A DNA stretch of 64,000 bases from Scopulibacillus daqui (GCF_016908855.1 NZ_JAFBER010000007.1:62001-126000), one strand, 5' to 3'; positions 1-9,510 are shown, counted from the stretch's first letter. The notes: a model not told the origin generated them from the sequence alone. Program-made: numbers and translations.

Positions 1-972
1 AATATCTCCAACATCCGTTAAATAGCCTGTTTCCCCGTCAACAATAACTTCAGGAATACCGCCTGCACGCGTGCCAACCGCCGGCACACCGCAAGAAGCT
101 GCTTCTAGCAATATAAGTCCAAAACTTTCTTTTGATGATAACAGCAATACCAGATCACTAATAGACAATAAATCGGCGACATTATCTTGTTTGCCCAGAA
201 ACATCACTTTACTTTCAATGCCAAGCGTTTGAACAAGGTCCATAACAATCGGAAATTCAGGGCCTTCTCCAATCAGTAAAAGTTTGGCCGGCATTTCTTC
301 TTGTATTTTTGAAAATACCTTAATCACATCCGGAACCCGTTTGACACCTCTGAAATTTGAAATATGAATGATGACTTTTTCGTCAGGATTGATCTGTAAT
401 TCTTCTTTTAAATGACCTGTATCTTGCTTATAATAAATGTCTTCATCAACAAAATTATATACTGGCATGATTTCTTTATTTGTTTTCAGCAAATCATGGG
501 TTTGTCTGGCTAAGTCCTTTGAAACAGCTGTGACCATGTCGGATTGTTCAATTCCAAACCGGATCATGTTGCTTAAAGCGGGATCATATCCTAATACAGT
601 AATATCAGTGCCATGCAATGTTGTCACAATTTTCAAACGGCCGCCGGCCATTTGTTTGGCCAAATAAGCGCAAACAGCATGGGGAACAGCGTAATGAACA
701 TGCAAAAGATCGAGTTCTTCCCTGACCGCAACATCCGCCATTTTACTTGCTAAAGTTAAATCATACGGCGGATAGCGAAAAACAGCGTATTGATTCACTT
801 CAACCTCATGAAAAAAGATATTTCGTGATGTCTTCTCGAGACGGAACGGAATACTGGACGTAATAAAATGCACTTCATGGCCTTTTTTTGCCAGCATTTT
901 CCCTAATTCAGTCGCTACAACACCTGATCCGCCGACAGTAGGATAACATGTAATACCGATTTTCAATTTCAT
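1..972 (-). CDS. bshA: N-acetyl-alpha-D-glucosaminyl L-malate synthase (3' end cut by window)
   Basis: Family 4 glycosyltransferase for the first step of bacillithiol synthesis: it joins UDP-GlcNAc and L-malate. 324 codons are present from the ATG; the family is near 380 residues, so roughly 50 C-terminal residues lie outside the window. The N-terminus reads [20 protein letters not shown], typical of BshA. An HVHYAVPHA stretch and a C-terminal [20 protein letters not shown] block (sugar-nucleotide binding, family E-x7-E) are visible. Its ATG overlaps the bshB1 stop (ATGA), so the two are probably translationally coupled. The next pathway enzyme, bshB1, is directly upstream, which supports the call. 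Confidence 0.95.
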   Translation of the reverse strand, partial: MKLKIGITCYPTVGGSGVVATELGKMLAKKGHEVHFITSSIPFRLEKTSRNIFFHEVEVNQYAVFRYPPYDLTLASKMADVAVREELDLLHVHYAVPHAVCAYLAKQMAGGRLKIVTTLHGTDITVLGYDPALSNMIRFGIEQSDMVTAVSKDLARQTHDLLKTNKEIMPVYNFVDEDIYYKQDTGHLKEELQINPDEKVIIHISNFRGVKRVPDVIKVFSKIQEEMPAKLLLIGEGPEFPIVMDLVQTLGIESKVMFLGKQDNVADLLSISDLVLLLSSKESFGLILLEAASCGVPAVGTRAGGIPEVIVDGETGYLTDVGDI

Positions 973-1682
973 GAAGATTCTCCTATTAAATACTTGCGCT
1001 TTAACGGCCTGCTCGTCTTAAAACCTTCAGCAAACAGTGTTTCCGTTTCTTTGCCATATAAACGGTCCCGGCTTTCAACAGCTTCAAGGTATCCGTTTGT
1101 CAGCGGCGTTTCAACATTGTCATCCAATAAAGTAAATTGGCTGCGGTAAGATTTTAGAGCATCCATTTTCACTTTATGAACATCAGTAATATCTACAACA
1201 AAATCCGCTTTATGAAACCCATTGATAAAATAATAATAAAGATCTTTTACTTTATGGCTCGGCAGGCCTTGAGCCCCTTGGTATTTTCTGATTTTTGCAG
1301 AAAACACAGCTTCTTCGACCAGGCGGCCGCAGTGACCGTGGTCAGGATGGCGGTCTTCAAAATACGGAGCAAATACAAGCTCGGGTTTATATAACCGGAT
1401 AACGTCTACGACTTTTGCGATCATTAGATCATCCAATGCCAATCCTCTATCGGGAAACCCCAGATTTTCTCTGACAGCAAGTCCAAGTTTATCTGAAGCT
1501 TGTGAAGCTTCTTCAGCTCGCATGACGATATTTCCATTCGATGACAGCTCGGCTTTTGTCAAATCGCAAATCCCTACTTTAAAGCCTTTAGCTGTATGAA
1601 GAGCAATGGTGCCGCCCATCCCGATTTCTGCATCGTCGGGATGAGCGCCAAAAGCCAATATATCGAGTTTCACTTGTTCCAT
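969..1682 (-). CDS. bshB1: Bacillithiol biosynthesis deacetylase BshB1
   Basis: Zinc-dependent LmbE/PIG-L family deacetylase that removes the acetyl group from GlcNAc-malate in bacillithiol synthesis. The metal-binding AHPDDAEIG motif sits near residue 12, and [10 protein letters not shown] carries the second histidine cluster. About 237 residues, normal for the family. I chose the ATG at 1682: the AGAAGG ribosome site lies 9 bases before it but touches the upstream in-frame ATG at 1691. The mgsA stop is 2 bases upstream. It sits between mgsA and bshA in the conserved mgsA-bshB1-bshA order. Confidence 0.95.
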   Translation of the reverse strand: MEQVKLDILAFGAHPDDAEIGMGGTIALHTAKGFKVGICDLTKAELSSNGNIVMRAEEASQASDKLGLAVRENLGFPDRGLALDDLMIAKVVDVIRLYKPELVFAPYFEDRHPDHGHCGRLVEEAVFSAKIRKYQGAQGLPSHKVKDLYYYFINGFHKADFVVDITDVHKVKMDALKSYRSQFTLLDDNVETPLTNGYLEAVESRDRLYGKETETLFAEGFKTSRPLKRKYLIGESS

Positions 1683-1683
1683 A

Positions 1684-2094
1684 TCAATCATCCTTCTTCT
1701 TATGAACGAACTGACGCCAATTCAATTCACCGCGTTCTAAAGCATGCATTAACAATTCTCCTGTCGCCATATTGGTTGCAAGCGGAATTTCATATACGTC
1801 GCTGAGGCGAATCAGGGCATTAATATCCGGTTCATGAGGCTGAGCGGTAAGCGGATCGCGGAAGAAGATAACCATGTCCATCTCATTGTTTGCTATTAAA
1901 GCACCTATTTGCTGGTCGCCGCCATAAGGACCCGATTGAAAACGTTGAACATGCAAACCAGTCGCTTCCATGATCTTCTTTCCCGTTGTGCCGGTCGCAA
2001 ACAGTTCATGTTTTTCTAAAATCGGTTTATAAGCTGTCGTAAATTGAACAATATCTTTCTTTTTTTTGTCATGGGCGATGAGTGCGATTTTCAT
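1684..2094 (-). CDS. mgsA: Methylglyoxal synthase
   Basis: Converts dihydroxyacetone phosphate to methylglyoxal and phosphate, a cytoplasmic overflow branch of glycolysis. 136 residues, full length. Visible family features are the N-terminal [10 protein letters not shown] with the conserved His, GTTGKK (phosphate binding), [11 protein letters not shown] and FFRDP with the catalytic-region Asp. Placement beside the bacillithiol genes fits the family's role, since bacillithiol detoxifies methylglyoxal. It lies 10 bases after dapB, with AGAGGG as ribosome site. Confidence 0.96.
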   Translation of the reverse strand: MKIALIAHDKKKKDIVQFTTAYKPILEKHELFATGTTGKKIMEATGLHVQRFQSGPYGGDQQIGALIANNEMDMVIFFRDPLTAQPHEPDINALIRLSDVYEIPLATNMATGELLMHALERGELNWRQFVHKKKDD

Positions 2095-2104
2095 ATAAAT
2101 CCCT

Positions 2105-2908
2105 CTAATCCAAAATATTTTCTAAACCGTAGACAAGCGTTTCTAATGTCATGACTGTTTCCACCGCATAACGGACACCTGTCATAAATGATTTTCGATT
2201 AAATGAATCATGACGCAAAGTAAGCAATTCTCCTTCTCCGCCAAAGAGAACTTCTTGATGAGCAACAAGGCCGGGCAGCCTTACGCTGTGAATATGCAAG
2301 CCCTCAATTTCAGCGCCGCGTGCCCCCTGTATGGTTTCTTTTTCATCAGGATGCCCCTGCTGTTTTGATTCTCTGACTTTTTGAACCAATTCCGCCGTTT
2401 TAACCGCGGTGCCAGAAGGGGCATCTCGTTTCTGATCGTGATGCAATTCAATGATTTCAACATCTGGAAAATACTTCGAAGCCATTTGGCTGAATTTCAT
2501 GACTAAGACGGCGCCTATTGCAAAGTTTGGCGCTATGATGCCGCCAAGACGCTTCTTCTCCATCTCCTGTTCAAAACGAACGACGTCTTCACTGGTAAAA
2601 CCGGATGTGCCGATGACAGGTCTTACGCCGTAATCTACAGCTGCTTGCAAATGCGCCTTTCCAGCTTCAGGGTGCGTTAAATCAATCAAAACATCGGTCT
2701 CAACATTAGAAAAGCATGCTTTAATATCTGTATAAATCGGTGCATCGATATCAGGCAATCCTTCTAAATCCTTAATGGACATCCCTTCATTTTTGTGGTC
2801 AACAGCTGCCGCAAGTTCGAAATGCGGCGTCTTAGAAATCATATGTATCGTTTCAGTCCCCATTCTTCCTCTTGGTCCAGCTACAACGATTCGGATTTTA
2901 TTTTCCAT
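2105..2908 (-). CDS. dapB: 4-hydroxy-tetrahydrodipicolinate reductase
   Basis: Reduces hydroxy-tetrahydrodipicolinate in the diaminopimelate/lysine pathway, which feeds peptidoglycan and, in spore formers, dipicolinate. 267 residues. An N-terminal Rossmann motif ([10 protein letters not shown]) binds NAD(P)H. The signature [15 protein letters not shown], with the catalytic His pair and the Lys, lies near residue 155. Its ATG overlaps the ypjD stop by one base (TAATG), so it is probably co-translated with ypjD. Confidence 0.97.
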   Translation of the reverse strand: MENKIRIVVAGPRGRMGTETIHMISKTPHFELAAAVDHKNEGMSIKDLEGLPDIDAPIYTDIKACFSNVETDVLIDLTHPEAGKAHLQAAVDYGVRPVIGTSGFTSEDVVRFEQEMEKKRLGGIIAPNFAIGAVLVMKFSQMASKYFPDVEIIELHHDQKRDAPSGTAVKTAELVQKVRESKQQGHPDEKETIQGARGAEIEGLHIHSVRLPGLVAHQEVLFGGEGELLTLRHDSFNRKSFMTGVRYAVETVMTLETLVYGLENILD

Positions 2909-3252
2909 TATTCAATTTCCTCCTTATTGTCTATCCTTGTCCAACGGTCTTTATCGCGTGTTTTGAATTTATGCATGACCATATCGAAGGCTTCTTCAAT
3001 GTTGATATTCAATGAATTGGCCAAACAAATGATGACAAATAACAAATCTGCTAATTCTTCATCTATTGTCTTCGTTTCTTCTGTTTTTTTCTTAGGTTTT
3101 TCCCCATAGTAATGATTCACTTCACGGGCAAGTTCACCTAATTCTTCAGTCAATCTGGCCATTAGGGCAAGCGGTGAAAAATAACCTTCTTTAAATTGGC
3201 TAATATAATCATGTACTTCTTTTTGCATTTCTTTGATTGTTTTGTCGCTCAC
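2908..3252 (-). CDS. ypjD: MazG-like nucleotide pyrophosphohydrolase YpjD
   Basis: All-alpha NTP pyrophosphohydrolase of the MazG family, probably a house-cleaning nucleotide hydrolase; the substrate is not known from sequence. 114 residues. The metal-binding pattern [10 protein letters not shown] near residue 36 and [16 protein letters not shown] near residue 72 give the E-x2-E and E-x3-D arrangement. The start is GTG at 3252, preceded by a GGGGTGAT site that matches the 16S 3' end. It is first in the run ypjD-dapB-mgsA-bshB1-bshA. Confidence 0.93.
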   Translation of the reverse strand: MSDKTIKEMQKEVHDYISQFKEGYFSPLALMARLTEELGELAREVNHYYGEKPKKKTEETKTIDEELADLLFVIICLANSLNINIEEAFDMVMHKFKTRDKDRWTRIDNKEEIE

Positions 3253-3283
3253 TTAGACATCACCCCATTAGTCATCTGTTGTT

Positions 3284-3313
3284 ATCTTAGCGAAAATCAG
3301 TCCTGTTTGACAA
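3284..3313 (-). promoter_or_regulatory. Sigma-A promoter for ypjD-dapB-mgsA-bshBA
   Basis: On the minus strand TTGTCA (3308-3313) and TAAGAT (3284-3289) are 18 bases apart, about 30 bases upstream of the ypjD start. It is divergent from the promoter at 3339-3367. Confidence 0.55.
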
Positions 3314-3338
3314 ATTATTTATCCTTGTCTATAAACAA

Positions 3339-3367
3339 TTGATTGGAGACAGACTTTCATTTATAAT
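3339..3367 (+). promoter_or_regulatory. Sigma-A promoter for the YitT-family gene
   Basis: TTGATT (3339-3344) and TATAAT (3362-3367) are spaced by 17 bases. The ribosome site AAAGGGGG follows at 3397-3403. Confidence 0.65.
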
Positions 3368-3411
3368 TATTAAGTTGTGAAAATTGTGTCGGAATAAAGG
3401 GGGCGTTGCTT

Positions 3412-4284
3412 TTGAAATTATCATTGAAAACGAAGAATATCTTTTTTATTTTGCTCGGTGCTGCCATTTATGCCTTTGGCCTTGTCAATTTTAATATGAC
3501 TAATAAATTGGCGGAGGGCGGAATCACGGGGATTACGCTAATTTTATATAACCTGTTTCATATTGATCCGGCCATCAGCAACATTGTCTTAAATGTCCCT
3601 TTGTTTATTTTGGGTTGGCGGACAATGGGGAAAAACAGCTTTATTTATACTTTAATCGGCACAGGAGGGCTATCCGTTTTTTTATGGTTATTTCAACACC
3701 TGACCGTCTTTTCTTTTACATTAAAAAATGATATGACTTTGGCCGCTTTATTTTCCGGTGTTTTCGTTGGCGGCGGCTTAGGAATTATTTTTAAATACGG
3801 AGGCACAACCGGAGGATCAGATATCATTGCACGCTTAGGCCATAACGCCTTTGGTTGGAGCATCGGCCAAATTATGTTTGCGATTGACGCTATCGTTATT
3901 ATATCATCACTTATTTATCTTGATTACCGTCAAGCGATGTATACACTGGTTGCAGTATTTGTCGGCGCCAAGGTCATTGACTTTATCCAAAAAGGCGCTT
4001 ATTCCGCAAAAGCAGCGATCATTATTTCAAAAGAAAATCAGGCTGTTGCTGATAAAATCATTAAAACGCTTGACCGGAGCACAACCATTATTCCTGCCAA
4101 AGGAGGATATACCGGCAATGATGTTAATGTTCTATATTGCGTTGTTGCCCAAAGCGAAGTATTTCGGTTAAAAAATGTCATTCGTTCGGTAGATCCGCAC
4201 GCTTTTGTTGCTGTCAACGATGTACATGAAGTCCTGGGCGAAGGGTTTACGCTTGATGAAAACAAAAATCCATTGCATGATTAA
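3412..4284 (+). CDS. ypjC: YitT-family membrane protein YpjC
   Basis: Integral membrane protein of the YitT family: an N-terminal block of hydrophobic segments (about residues 10-180) and a C-terminal cytoplasmic DUF2179 domain that ends in VNDVHEVLGEGF. The glycine-rich GGGLGIIFKYGGTTGGSDI motif is typical. Function is unknown. The TTG at 3412 is preferred over the TTG at 3406 because the AAAGGGGGC site sits 8 bases before it; that gives 290 residues. In B. subtilis, as I recall, the relative lies in the ypj cluster on the same strand as its neighbours; here it is on the opposite strand. Confidence 0.85.
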   Translation: MKLSLKTKNIFFILLGAAIYAFGLVNFNMTNKLAEGGITGITLILYNLFHIDPAISNIVLNVPLFILGWRTMGKNSFIYTLIGTGGLSVFLWLFQHLTVFSFTLKNDMTLAALFSGVFVGGGLGIIFKYGGTTGGSDIIARLGHNAFGWSIGQIMFAIDAIVIISSLIYLDYRQAMYTLVAVFVGAKVIDFIQKGAYSAKAAIIISKENQAVADKIIKTLDRSTTIIPAKGGYTGNDVNVLYCVVAQSEVFRLKNVIRSVDPHAFVAVNDVHEVLGEGFTLDENKNPLHD

Positions 4285-4311
4285 AGCACTCAACAAAAGT
4301 GAGTGCTTTAA
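4281..4311. terminator. Bidirectional terminator shared by ypjC and the metallopeptidase gene
   Basis: A perfect 12-base inverted repeat (arms 4281-4292 and 4300-4311, 7-base loop). Both stop codons, TAA at 4282-4284 (plus) and TAA at 4310-4308 (minus), lie inside the arms, so one hairpin ends both convergent genes. Confidence 0.85.
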
Positions 4312-5000
4312 TCATTTTCATTATTATTTAAACCGATAAACATTAAGATAAAACGGAGCAGTTCCAGAACAGCAACCAAAGCAGCAGCTACATATGTTAA
4401 AGCAGCAGCGGTTAATACTTTACGGGCATGGCGCTTTTCATCGCTTTGAACGATGCCTAAATCAACAATTTGGTTTAATGCTCGGCTAGAAGCATTAAAC
4501 TCTACCGGCAAAGTGACGATTTGGAAAAGGACTGCCATTCCGAAAAAGATAACACCAATCAGCGCCGCTCCTGCAAGATGCAGAAGCATGCCTGCAAGGA
4601 TAAATAGCCAAGATAGACTTGAACCAATATTTGCAAGAGGCACTAATGCATGCCGCATTCTTAACGGGGCGTAATCTTTGTCATCCTGAATCGCATGTCC
4701 CACCTCGTGGGCGGCAACCGCTGTACCTGCAATCGTATTGCCATGGTAAATATCAGTGGATAAACGAACAACCTTATCACTAGGATCATAATGGTCGCTT
4801 AACGTCCCCGGAACCTCTTCAATTTGCACATCGTACAGACCGTTGTGATCAAGAATGCGTCTTGCAACTTGAGCCCCGGTCATACCTGTTGAGTTTTCGA
4901 CTTGGGAATACTTTGAATAAGCATTCCGAACTTTCGCCTGTGCCCATATTGGAATAATCATGATGATAATAAAGTAGATGATATATGCTCCGATTCCCAT
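4308..5000 (-). CDS. YugP-type zinc metallopeptidase, membrane bound
   Basis: Membrane metallopeptidase of the Zn_peptidase_2 (YugP) family. One N-terminal hydrophobic segment (residues 4-20), the zinc motif HEVGH near residue 98, and at least two C-terminal hydrophobic segments (about 125-165 and 195-220). Conserved NSTGMTGAQVARRIL and LSTDIYHG precede the catalytic helix. 230 residues, normal length. Substrate unknown. It sits inside the ypj cluster, where B. subtilis, as I recall, has no such gene; there yugP is elsewhere. Confidence 0.88.
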   Translation of the reverse strand: MGIGAYIIYFIIIMIIPIWAQAKVRNAYSKYSQVENSTGMTGAQVARRILDHNGLYDVQIEEVPGTLSDHYDPSDKVVRLSTDIYHGNTIAGTAVAAHEVGHAIQDDKDYAPLRMRHALVPLANIGSSLSWLFILAGMLLHLAGAALIGVIFFGMAVLFQIVTLPVEFNASSRALNQIVDLGIVQSDEKRHARKVLTAAALTYVAAALVAVLELLRFILMFIGLNNNEND

Positions 5001-5108
5001 ATATTAAGCAACCTCCACCTTAACTTGTTAAGGTCAATTTTAGTCAAAATAATGATCAAAGTCAATAAAAAAGTATTTTCGACAAAATGTTGTCAAACTT
5101 TATGAACA

Positions 5109-5885
5109 TTAGTTCCCTTCATGCCGAACCTGACCTTTGTATTTTCTCCAAGAGACATACAATAATGTAATAATTGTTATCCCGCCAATGATAAAAATAA
5201 CCGCATATAATTGCTTTTGAAATATCCCTTGACTGCTAGAGAACAATCGATCTAAATCACTGTATATTTGATCCAAATGATGGGCTGCGCTTTTATTTTG
5301 GAGCAGGGTCATGCGATCATTAGTGATTTCGTTGACCTCATTATTTACTGAATTTAATTCATGTTGATTGACATCAATCAGCATGGCCGGGTAAATCATC
5401 TCATAAACGTCCAAAAATTGATTCAATCCGGTTTGAAATTCAGTATCATTTCCTTGCTTCACAGCGCTGTCCATTTTTTTTAAGGGCGTAAGGAGCTGGC
5501 TTTTTAAACCTTTCCATAATGGATTTTGATTTGATGCCAAAGCATCTATGGCTAAGCGGAATTCAATCGCTTTTTGGCGTTTCTCTTTGGCGGATACTTC
5601 CTTATCTAAAATATCCATAAGATTGTTCATAGTCGTTTCAATAACGTAGTCTTTATCTTCACTGACCCCCAGAACTGTATCTGAGTAATTAGACCAATCT
5701 TTATTAAATACATTTAAATCTTTTAAAGCAGCTTCGTACTGATGATCGTCCACATTTTGAAAGATGCTATCGGATAAATCGGATATTTGATGCCATTCTT
5801 GATTTGATGTCTTCTCTTTGGCAAAAGAATGGATTGGAAAAACAATTAAAGCGAGGCATAATAAGAACATTATTCGGCTTTTCAT
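5109..5885 (-). CDS. ypjB: Sporulation protein YpjB
   Basis: Family of sporulation-associated proteins (Spore_YpjB). 258 residues with an N-terminal signal peptide (MKSRIMFLLCLALIVFPIHS, likely cleaved after SFA), a helical extracytoplasmic domain of about 200 residues, one C-terminal membrane segment (about 225-245) and a short basic tail WRKYKG. The topology suggests a protein anchored at the C-terminus facing outside. The exact role is not known. It lies upstream of the metallopeptidase gene, about 110 bases away. Confidence 0.85.
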   Translation of the reverse strand: MKSRIMFLLCLALIVFPIHSFAKEKTSNQEWHQISDLSDSIFQNVDDHQYEAALKDLNVFNKDWSNYSDTVLGVSEDKDYVIETTMNNLMDILDKEVSAKEKRQKAIEFRLAIDALASNQNPLWKGLKSQLLTPLKKMDSAVKQGNDTEFQTGLNQFLDVYEMIYPAMLIDVNQHELNSVNNEVNEITNDRMTLLQNKSAAHHLDQIYSDLDRLFSSSQGIFQKQLYAVIFIIGGITIITLLYVSWRKYKGQVRHEGN

Positions 5886-5962
5886 TACTTGTCCCCCCTC
5901 TTTAAAAAATATATGAGAAGGAGGACAAAAGTAGACCCTGTCATATCATCTGGTTTGACAAA

Positions 5963-6559
5963 TCAAATATCAGAGTTTAAAGACAGTTTATTTACCCTTT
6001 TATTTAAATAGTAAATGAAGCCGATGCTTAACCAGCTTAACCAAAATGTTAAATAACCGATGACGTGATGATGCGAGGAAAGATATGGGTACCATGGTGC
6101 CATATCAAAGACATAGTCAATAAAATCATTATGTAAAGTCCAAATAGCTGCAACAATCAAATGCCATGGCTTCATCCGGTAAAAAGGGGCATATAATAAT
6201 CCCTCAATGGCCATGCAGCCATGAGAAAAAATAAGCAAAACATTCTCTGAATTTAAAGGATAACCGAAAATACCGGATACAGCATTCATTCCGACAGCCC
6301 ACGCCCCGTATTTTAGCAATGTGACGGCCGCCAGAGCCTCAAATAGAGGCCAATGCCATTTAAGCAAAAAAGCAATTAACACGATACAAAAAAATAAGCT
6401 GGCTGTCGGGCTGTCTGGAACAAATATTAAAAATTTCAGCGGTGTATCTTTTAACTGGTATCTATACCAATAAAATCCGTATATAGTGCCTAATATGTTA
6501 ATGATGAGCAAACTGATAATCACCCATCTTTGTCTAAGCAAATAGTAAATGATTGTCAT
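5963..6559 (-). CDS. ypjA: DUF1405 membrane protein YpjA
   Basis: Polytopic membrane protein of the DUF1405 family with about six hydrophobic segments and aromatic-rich loops (YGFYWYRYQL, HNDFIDYVFDM). Function unknown; it is regularly found beside qcrABC in Bacillus. I chose the ATG at 6559 (198 residues) because AAGGAGA lies 6 bases before it; a longer in-frame extension to 6634 lacks a ribosome site. Confidence 0.85.
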   Translation of the reverse strand: MTIIYYLLRQRWVIISLLIINILGTIYGFYWYRYQLKDTPLKFLIFVPDSPTASLFFCIVLIAFLLKWHWPLFEALAAVTLLKYGAWAVGMNAVSGIFGYPLNSENVLLIFSHGCMAIEGLLYAPFYRMKPWHLIVAAIWTLHNDFIDYVFDMAPWYPYLSSHHHVIGYLTFWLSWLSIGFIYYLNKRVNKLSLNSDI

Positions 6560-6675
6560 TATTGTCTCCTTCATTCCTGGTATGTCTATGAATAGAATTG
6601 GCTTTCTGTAATGATAATAACAAGAGATCTCCATTTTAATTTAATTCTAAATTTTTATCCCAATCGCATGTTAAG

Positions 6676-6707
6676 AAAATAAGCCGGCTTAACAGCCAGC
6701 TTATTTT
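6676..6707 (-). terminator. Terminator after qcrC
   Basis: Arms 6676-6689 and 6694-6707 pair with one mismatch and a 4-base loop. They are followed on the minus strand by a broken T run. The hairpin overlaps the qcrC stop. Confidence 0.6.
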
Positions 6708-7468
6708 TTGCTTGATTTTGCTATGAATTCAGCTAATGTTTTTAAATCTTTTTTTGAACCCTTGAAGGCATTGGCGGGCATTTTCGGCGGAATGCCTTTT
6801 ACAGCCACTTGTTCAACAAGTGAGGCTGGTATATTTTTACCGATAAATGACGGGCCGACTTGACCTTCAAGATTTTGTCCATGACAGTTTACACATGATT
6901 GGCTTGAGTAGATCTTATAACCTTTGGAGTTTTTGTCTATACTCACTTTCTTTACGATTTTTCCTTGTTCTGCGGCTTGTTTCCAGTCATGAGAAACGGT
7001 CGATTCCCAAGTAAGGTAAAATACGGAGACAATGGCCAACAGCATTAACCCTGTTGCCACAGGCCTTTTAAGCGGCCGGCGTTCAGGCCCCCTATCTAAC
7101 CATGGCGCCAACAACAAACCGACGAGCGCAAGTCCCGGGATAATAATAGCGCCTATCACTTTATAATGGCCAGCTGCATACGGATATTTTAATAATTGAT
7201 ATAAAAACAGGAAGTACCAGTCCGGTAAAGGTATATAACCTGATTTGGTCGGATCGGCTTCAGCTTCAAGCGGTGAAGGCTCAGCCATGGTTAAAACTAG
7301 AAATCCAACAAGAAAAACGGCACCGACCATCCATTCTTTGAGCAAAAAATTAGGCAAAAAAGCTTCCGTTTTTCCCGGGTATTCCGAATAATCCTTAGGC
7401 GGAACAAATCCGCTGTTTTTCGGCACCCTCGAATCGCCAACAAATTTCATTCCTTTTCCGCGATGCAT
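6701..7468 (-). CDS. qcrC: Menaquinol:cytochrome c reductase, cytochrome b/c subunit
   Basis: Third subunit of the Bacillus bc complex: a subunit-IV-like part with three membrane segments (about 48-66, 85-125, 135-155) fused to a C-terminal cytochrome c domain with the haem c site CVNCHG near residue 192 and a Met ligand candidate in GIPPKMPANAF. 255 residues. AAGGAGGGAG precedes the ATG. The haem must be attached outside the membrane, which links this gene to resB/resC at the other end of the window. Confidence 0.95.
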   Translation of the reverse strand: MHRGKGMKFVGDSRVPKNSGFVPPKDYSEYPGKTEAFLPNFLLKEWMVGAVFLVGFLVLTMAEPSPLEAEADPTKSGYIPLPDWYFLFLYQLLKYPYAAGHYKVIGAIIIPGLALVGLLLAPWLDRGPERRPLKRPVATGLMLLAIVSVFYLTWESTVSHDWKQAAEQGKIVKKVSIDKNSKGYKIYSSQSCVNCHGQNLEGQVGPSFIGKNIPASLVEQVAVKGIPPKMPANAFKGSKKDLKTLAEFIAKSSKK

Positions 7469-7500
7469 GACTCTCCCTCCTTTTCACATTTTTTGTTATC

Positions 7501-8172
7501 TTACAGCGGGCCGGAAATACCTTGTCTGCGAATCATGATAAAATGCGCAGCTAACAGTCCGAGCAAAACTGCAGGCAAGAAGAATACATGAATAGCAAAA
7601 AATCTGGCTAACGTTTGCGCCCCGACCACGTCACTGCCTTGCAGAAGGGTTTGTATCCAGCCGCCGATAAAAGGCACAGATGCTGCAATTTGCAAACCTA
7701 CCTTAGTCGCAAACAGCGCTTTCATATCCCATGGCAAGAGATAACCCGTAAATCCTAATCCCAAGATAACGAAGAACAATAAAACACCGACTATCCAATT
7801 TAATTCACGAGGTTTTTTATAAGCGCCCGTAAAAAATACACGCAATGTATGTAAAAATACCATAACGATGGTGACACTAGCGCCCCAATGATGCATACCG
7901 CGAACAATTTGGCCGTAAGCCACTTTATTTTGCAAATAAAATACGGAATCCCATGCCCTGTCAATATCAGGAACATAATACATCACTAAAAACATGCCGG
8001 ATAATATTTGAATAACGATTGTGAAAAAGGTTAATCCGCCAAAACAATAAACGAAAGCAGAGAAATGATAAGCGGGGTTGACATGTTCCGGCACTTCATG
8101 ATCGGCTAAATCACGCCACATCGGTGTGATATCTAAACGCTCATCAATCCAGTCATAGAGCTTTGCTAACAT
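7501..8172 (-). CDS. qcrB: Menaquinol:cytochrome c reductase, cytochrome b subunit
   Basis: Cytochrome b6-type subunit with four membrane helices that carries the low- and high-potential haems and the quinol sites. 223 residues. Haem-ligand histidines appear in GMHHWGASVTIVMVFLHTLR (helix B) and in FFAIHVFFLPAVLLGLLAAH (helix D). GFTGYLLPWD is the conserved Qo-side loop. It lies 3 bases after qcrA and 32 before qcrC. Confidence 0.97.
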   Translation of the reverse strand: MLAKLYDWIDERLDITPMWRDLADHEVPEHVNPAYHFSAFVYCFGGLTFFTIVIQILSGMFLVMYYVPDIDRAWDSVFYLQNKVAYGQIVRGMHHWGASVTIVMVFLHTLRVFFTGAYKKPRELNWIVGVLLFFVILGLGFTGYLLPWDMKALFATKVGLQIAASVPFIGGWIQTLLQGSDVVGAQTLARFFAIHVFFLPAVLLGLLAAHFIMIRRQGISGPL

Positions 8173-8175
8173 GAA

Positions 8176-8682
8176 TTAAGACCCCCCTCTTGGATGATCT
8201 TCCCCTAGATAGACCGTACCGCCCTTAACTTTTTGGTCATAAACATGAAGAGGCTCTGGCGGCGGTGTGCCCGGTATGTTAATGCCGCTTTTCGTATAGC
8301 GGCCGCCGTGGCACGGACAATGAAATTCGTTCGGAAAGGCAGGATCATTCCAGCTGACTGTACAGCCAAGATGAGTGCAAATCGGTGAAAGAGCAAGAAT
8401 CTCTCCATTTTCCTTTTTGTAAATATAAGCAATTTTCTGTTCCTCAAATGTATGCCAGCCATCTACCTTTTTTACCTTAAACGTGAAGCGCTGCGGTTCA
8501 TTTGTGAGTTGACTAACATTAGTCACTGCAACCATCTTGCCCGATGTTTTGTTTTGCAAGAGCGGGTCAACGGCAAATCGCAGCATCGGCATCAGCATCC
8601 CCGCAGCCATAAAGCCGCCGACACCTGTCAATGTGTAATTCAAAAATTGGCGTCTGGTGACATCATGCTCATTATTGCTCAT
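8176..8682 (-). CDS. qcrA: Menaquinol:cytochrome c reductase, Rieske iron-sulfur subunit
   Basis: Rieske protein that takes the first electron from menaquinol. A twin-arginine-like start (VTRRQFLNYTLTGVGGFMAAG) and a hydrophobic anchor precede the soluble domain. The cluster ligands are CTHLGC and CPCHGG, near residues 105-128. 168 residues. An AGGGGGG ribosome site precedes the ATG. It is the first gene of qcrABC. Confidence 0.97.
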   Translation of the reverse strand: MSNNEHDVTRRQFLNYTLTGVGGFMAAGMLMPMLRFAVDPLLQNKTSGKMVAVTNVSQLTNEPQRFTFKVKKVDGWHTFEEQKIAYIYKKENGEILALSPICTHLGCTVSWNDPAFPNEFHCPCHGGRYTKSGINIPGTPPPEPLHVYDQKVKGGTVYLGEDHPRGGS

Positions 8683-8749
8683 AGATTCCCCCCCTAGTCT
8701 TATTCATTTCGGAAAAGCAAGTTATCGCACACAACGCTAGGATACCCTC

Positions 8750-8779
8750 ATGATAGCTTAACTGTTCTATAATTGTCAA
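8750..8779 (-). promoter_or_regulatory. Sigma-A promoter for qcrABC
   Basis: On the minus strand a perfect TTGACA (8774-8779) and TATCAT (8750-8755) are spaced by 18 bases, about 70 bases before qcrA. Confidence 0.6.
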
Positions 8780-8815
8780 TAAATATAGATAATTTAAATA
8801 ATAGTATAAATGGCG

Positions 8816-9283
8816 TTAATTCTGAACCCTAACCTGCCATTCTTGAGTAATTTGTTTTAATAAATCGCCGACGCCATCATCAATAAATTTGACACGGTGC
8901 TTGCTTTCAATATGTTCAAGCGGAACTGCCGGCAGCCATAAGAGCTTATCCAATTGGGTTTCAATTTGTTTCCAATCTGCATCAGACGTCAGATAAAAGA
9001 TAAACTGAATGCCGCTTTCTTTCAATTCATTTTCCCAATTTTTCAGCCTTTCAAGGCTTTTTTCCAAGCTTTCACCCCGTAAATATGTAAACGGCGGAAC
9101 CATAATGACTCTTCCTCTTAATTGCTTTTCAATTTCTTTTGATAAAATCTGAATATATTCCCCCTCCCGTACAGAGTGCAATAATTGGCCGCCCCATGAA
9201 AAAGGGATAAGCGGGATAATGACACTATCAATATATTGCTTTTCTTGCAAATACATTTCGATATCTTTGACTTCCCACTTCAT
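8816..9283 (-). CDS. ypiF: DUF2487 protein YpiF
   Basis: Conserved Bacillus protein of unknown function, 155 residues from the ATG at 9283, which has AAAGGAGAA 6 bases upstream; an in-frame TTG at 9301 overlaps that site and is rejected. It begins MKWEVKDIEMYLQEKQYIDS. No membrane segment or catalytic motif is evident. It is recognised by similarity to YpiF and by the ypiA-ypiB-ypiF-qcr order. Confidence 0.82.
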   Translation of the reverse strand: MKWEVKDIEMYLQEKQYIDSVIIPLIPFSWGGQLLHSVREGEYIQILSKEIEKQLRGRVIMVPPFTYLRGESLEKSLERLKNWENELKESGIQFIFYLTSDADWKQIETQLDKLLWLPAVPLEHIESKHRVKFIDDGVGDLLKQITQEWQVRVQN

Positions 9284-9483
9284 AGGCTTTCTCCTTTCCA
9301 AGAATTTTCAAAAACCGCCTTAGTTACAATTATTCAGAAGTGCTTTAATAAATCCCGAACACTTTGTGAATAACAGAAACTTTCCGACTATAAAGGGTGA
9401 TGACGAAATCCTCATCAGAGAGCTGCAAACAAGCTGTTTCAGCCGCCGTTTGGCTTACAACGATGATTTCTGCAGTATAAAGA

Positions 9484-9510
9484 AAACCCTTGATTATTTA
9501 TCAAGAGTTT
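9484..9510 (-). terminator. Terminator overlapping the ypiB stop
   Basis: CTTGAT/ATCAAG stem extended by AAAC/GTTT around one mismatch, 5-base loop, then TTTTCTTT on the minus strand. The ypiB TAA lies in the loop region. Confidence 0.6.
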
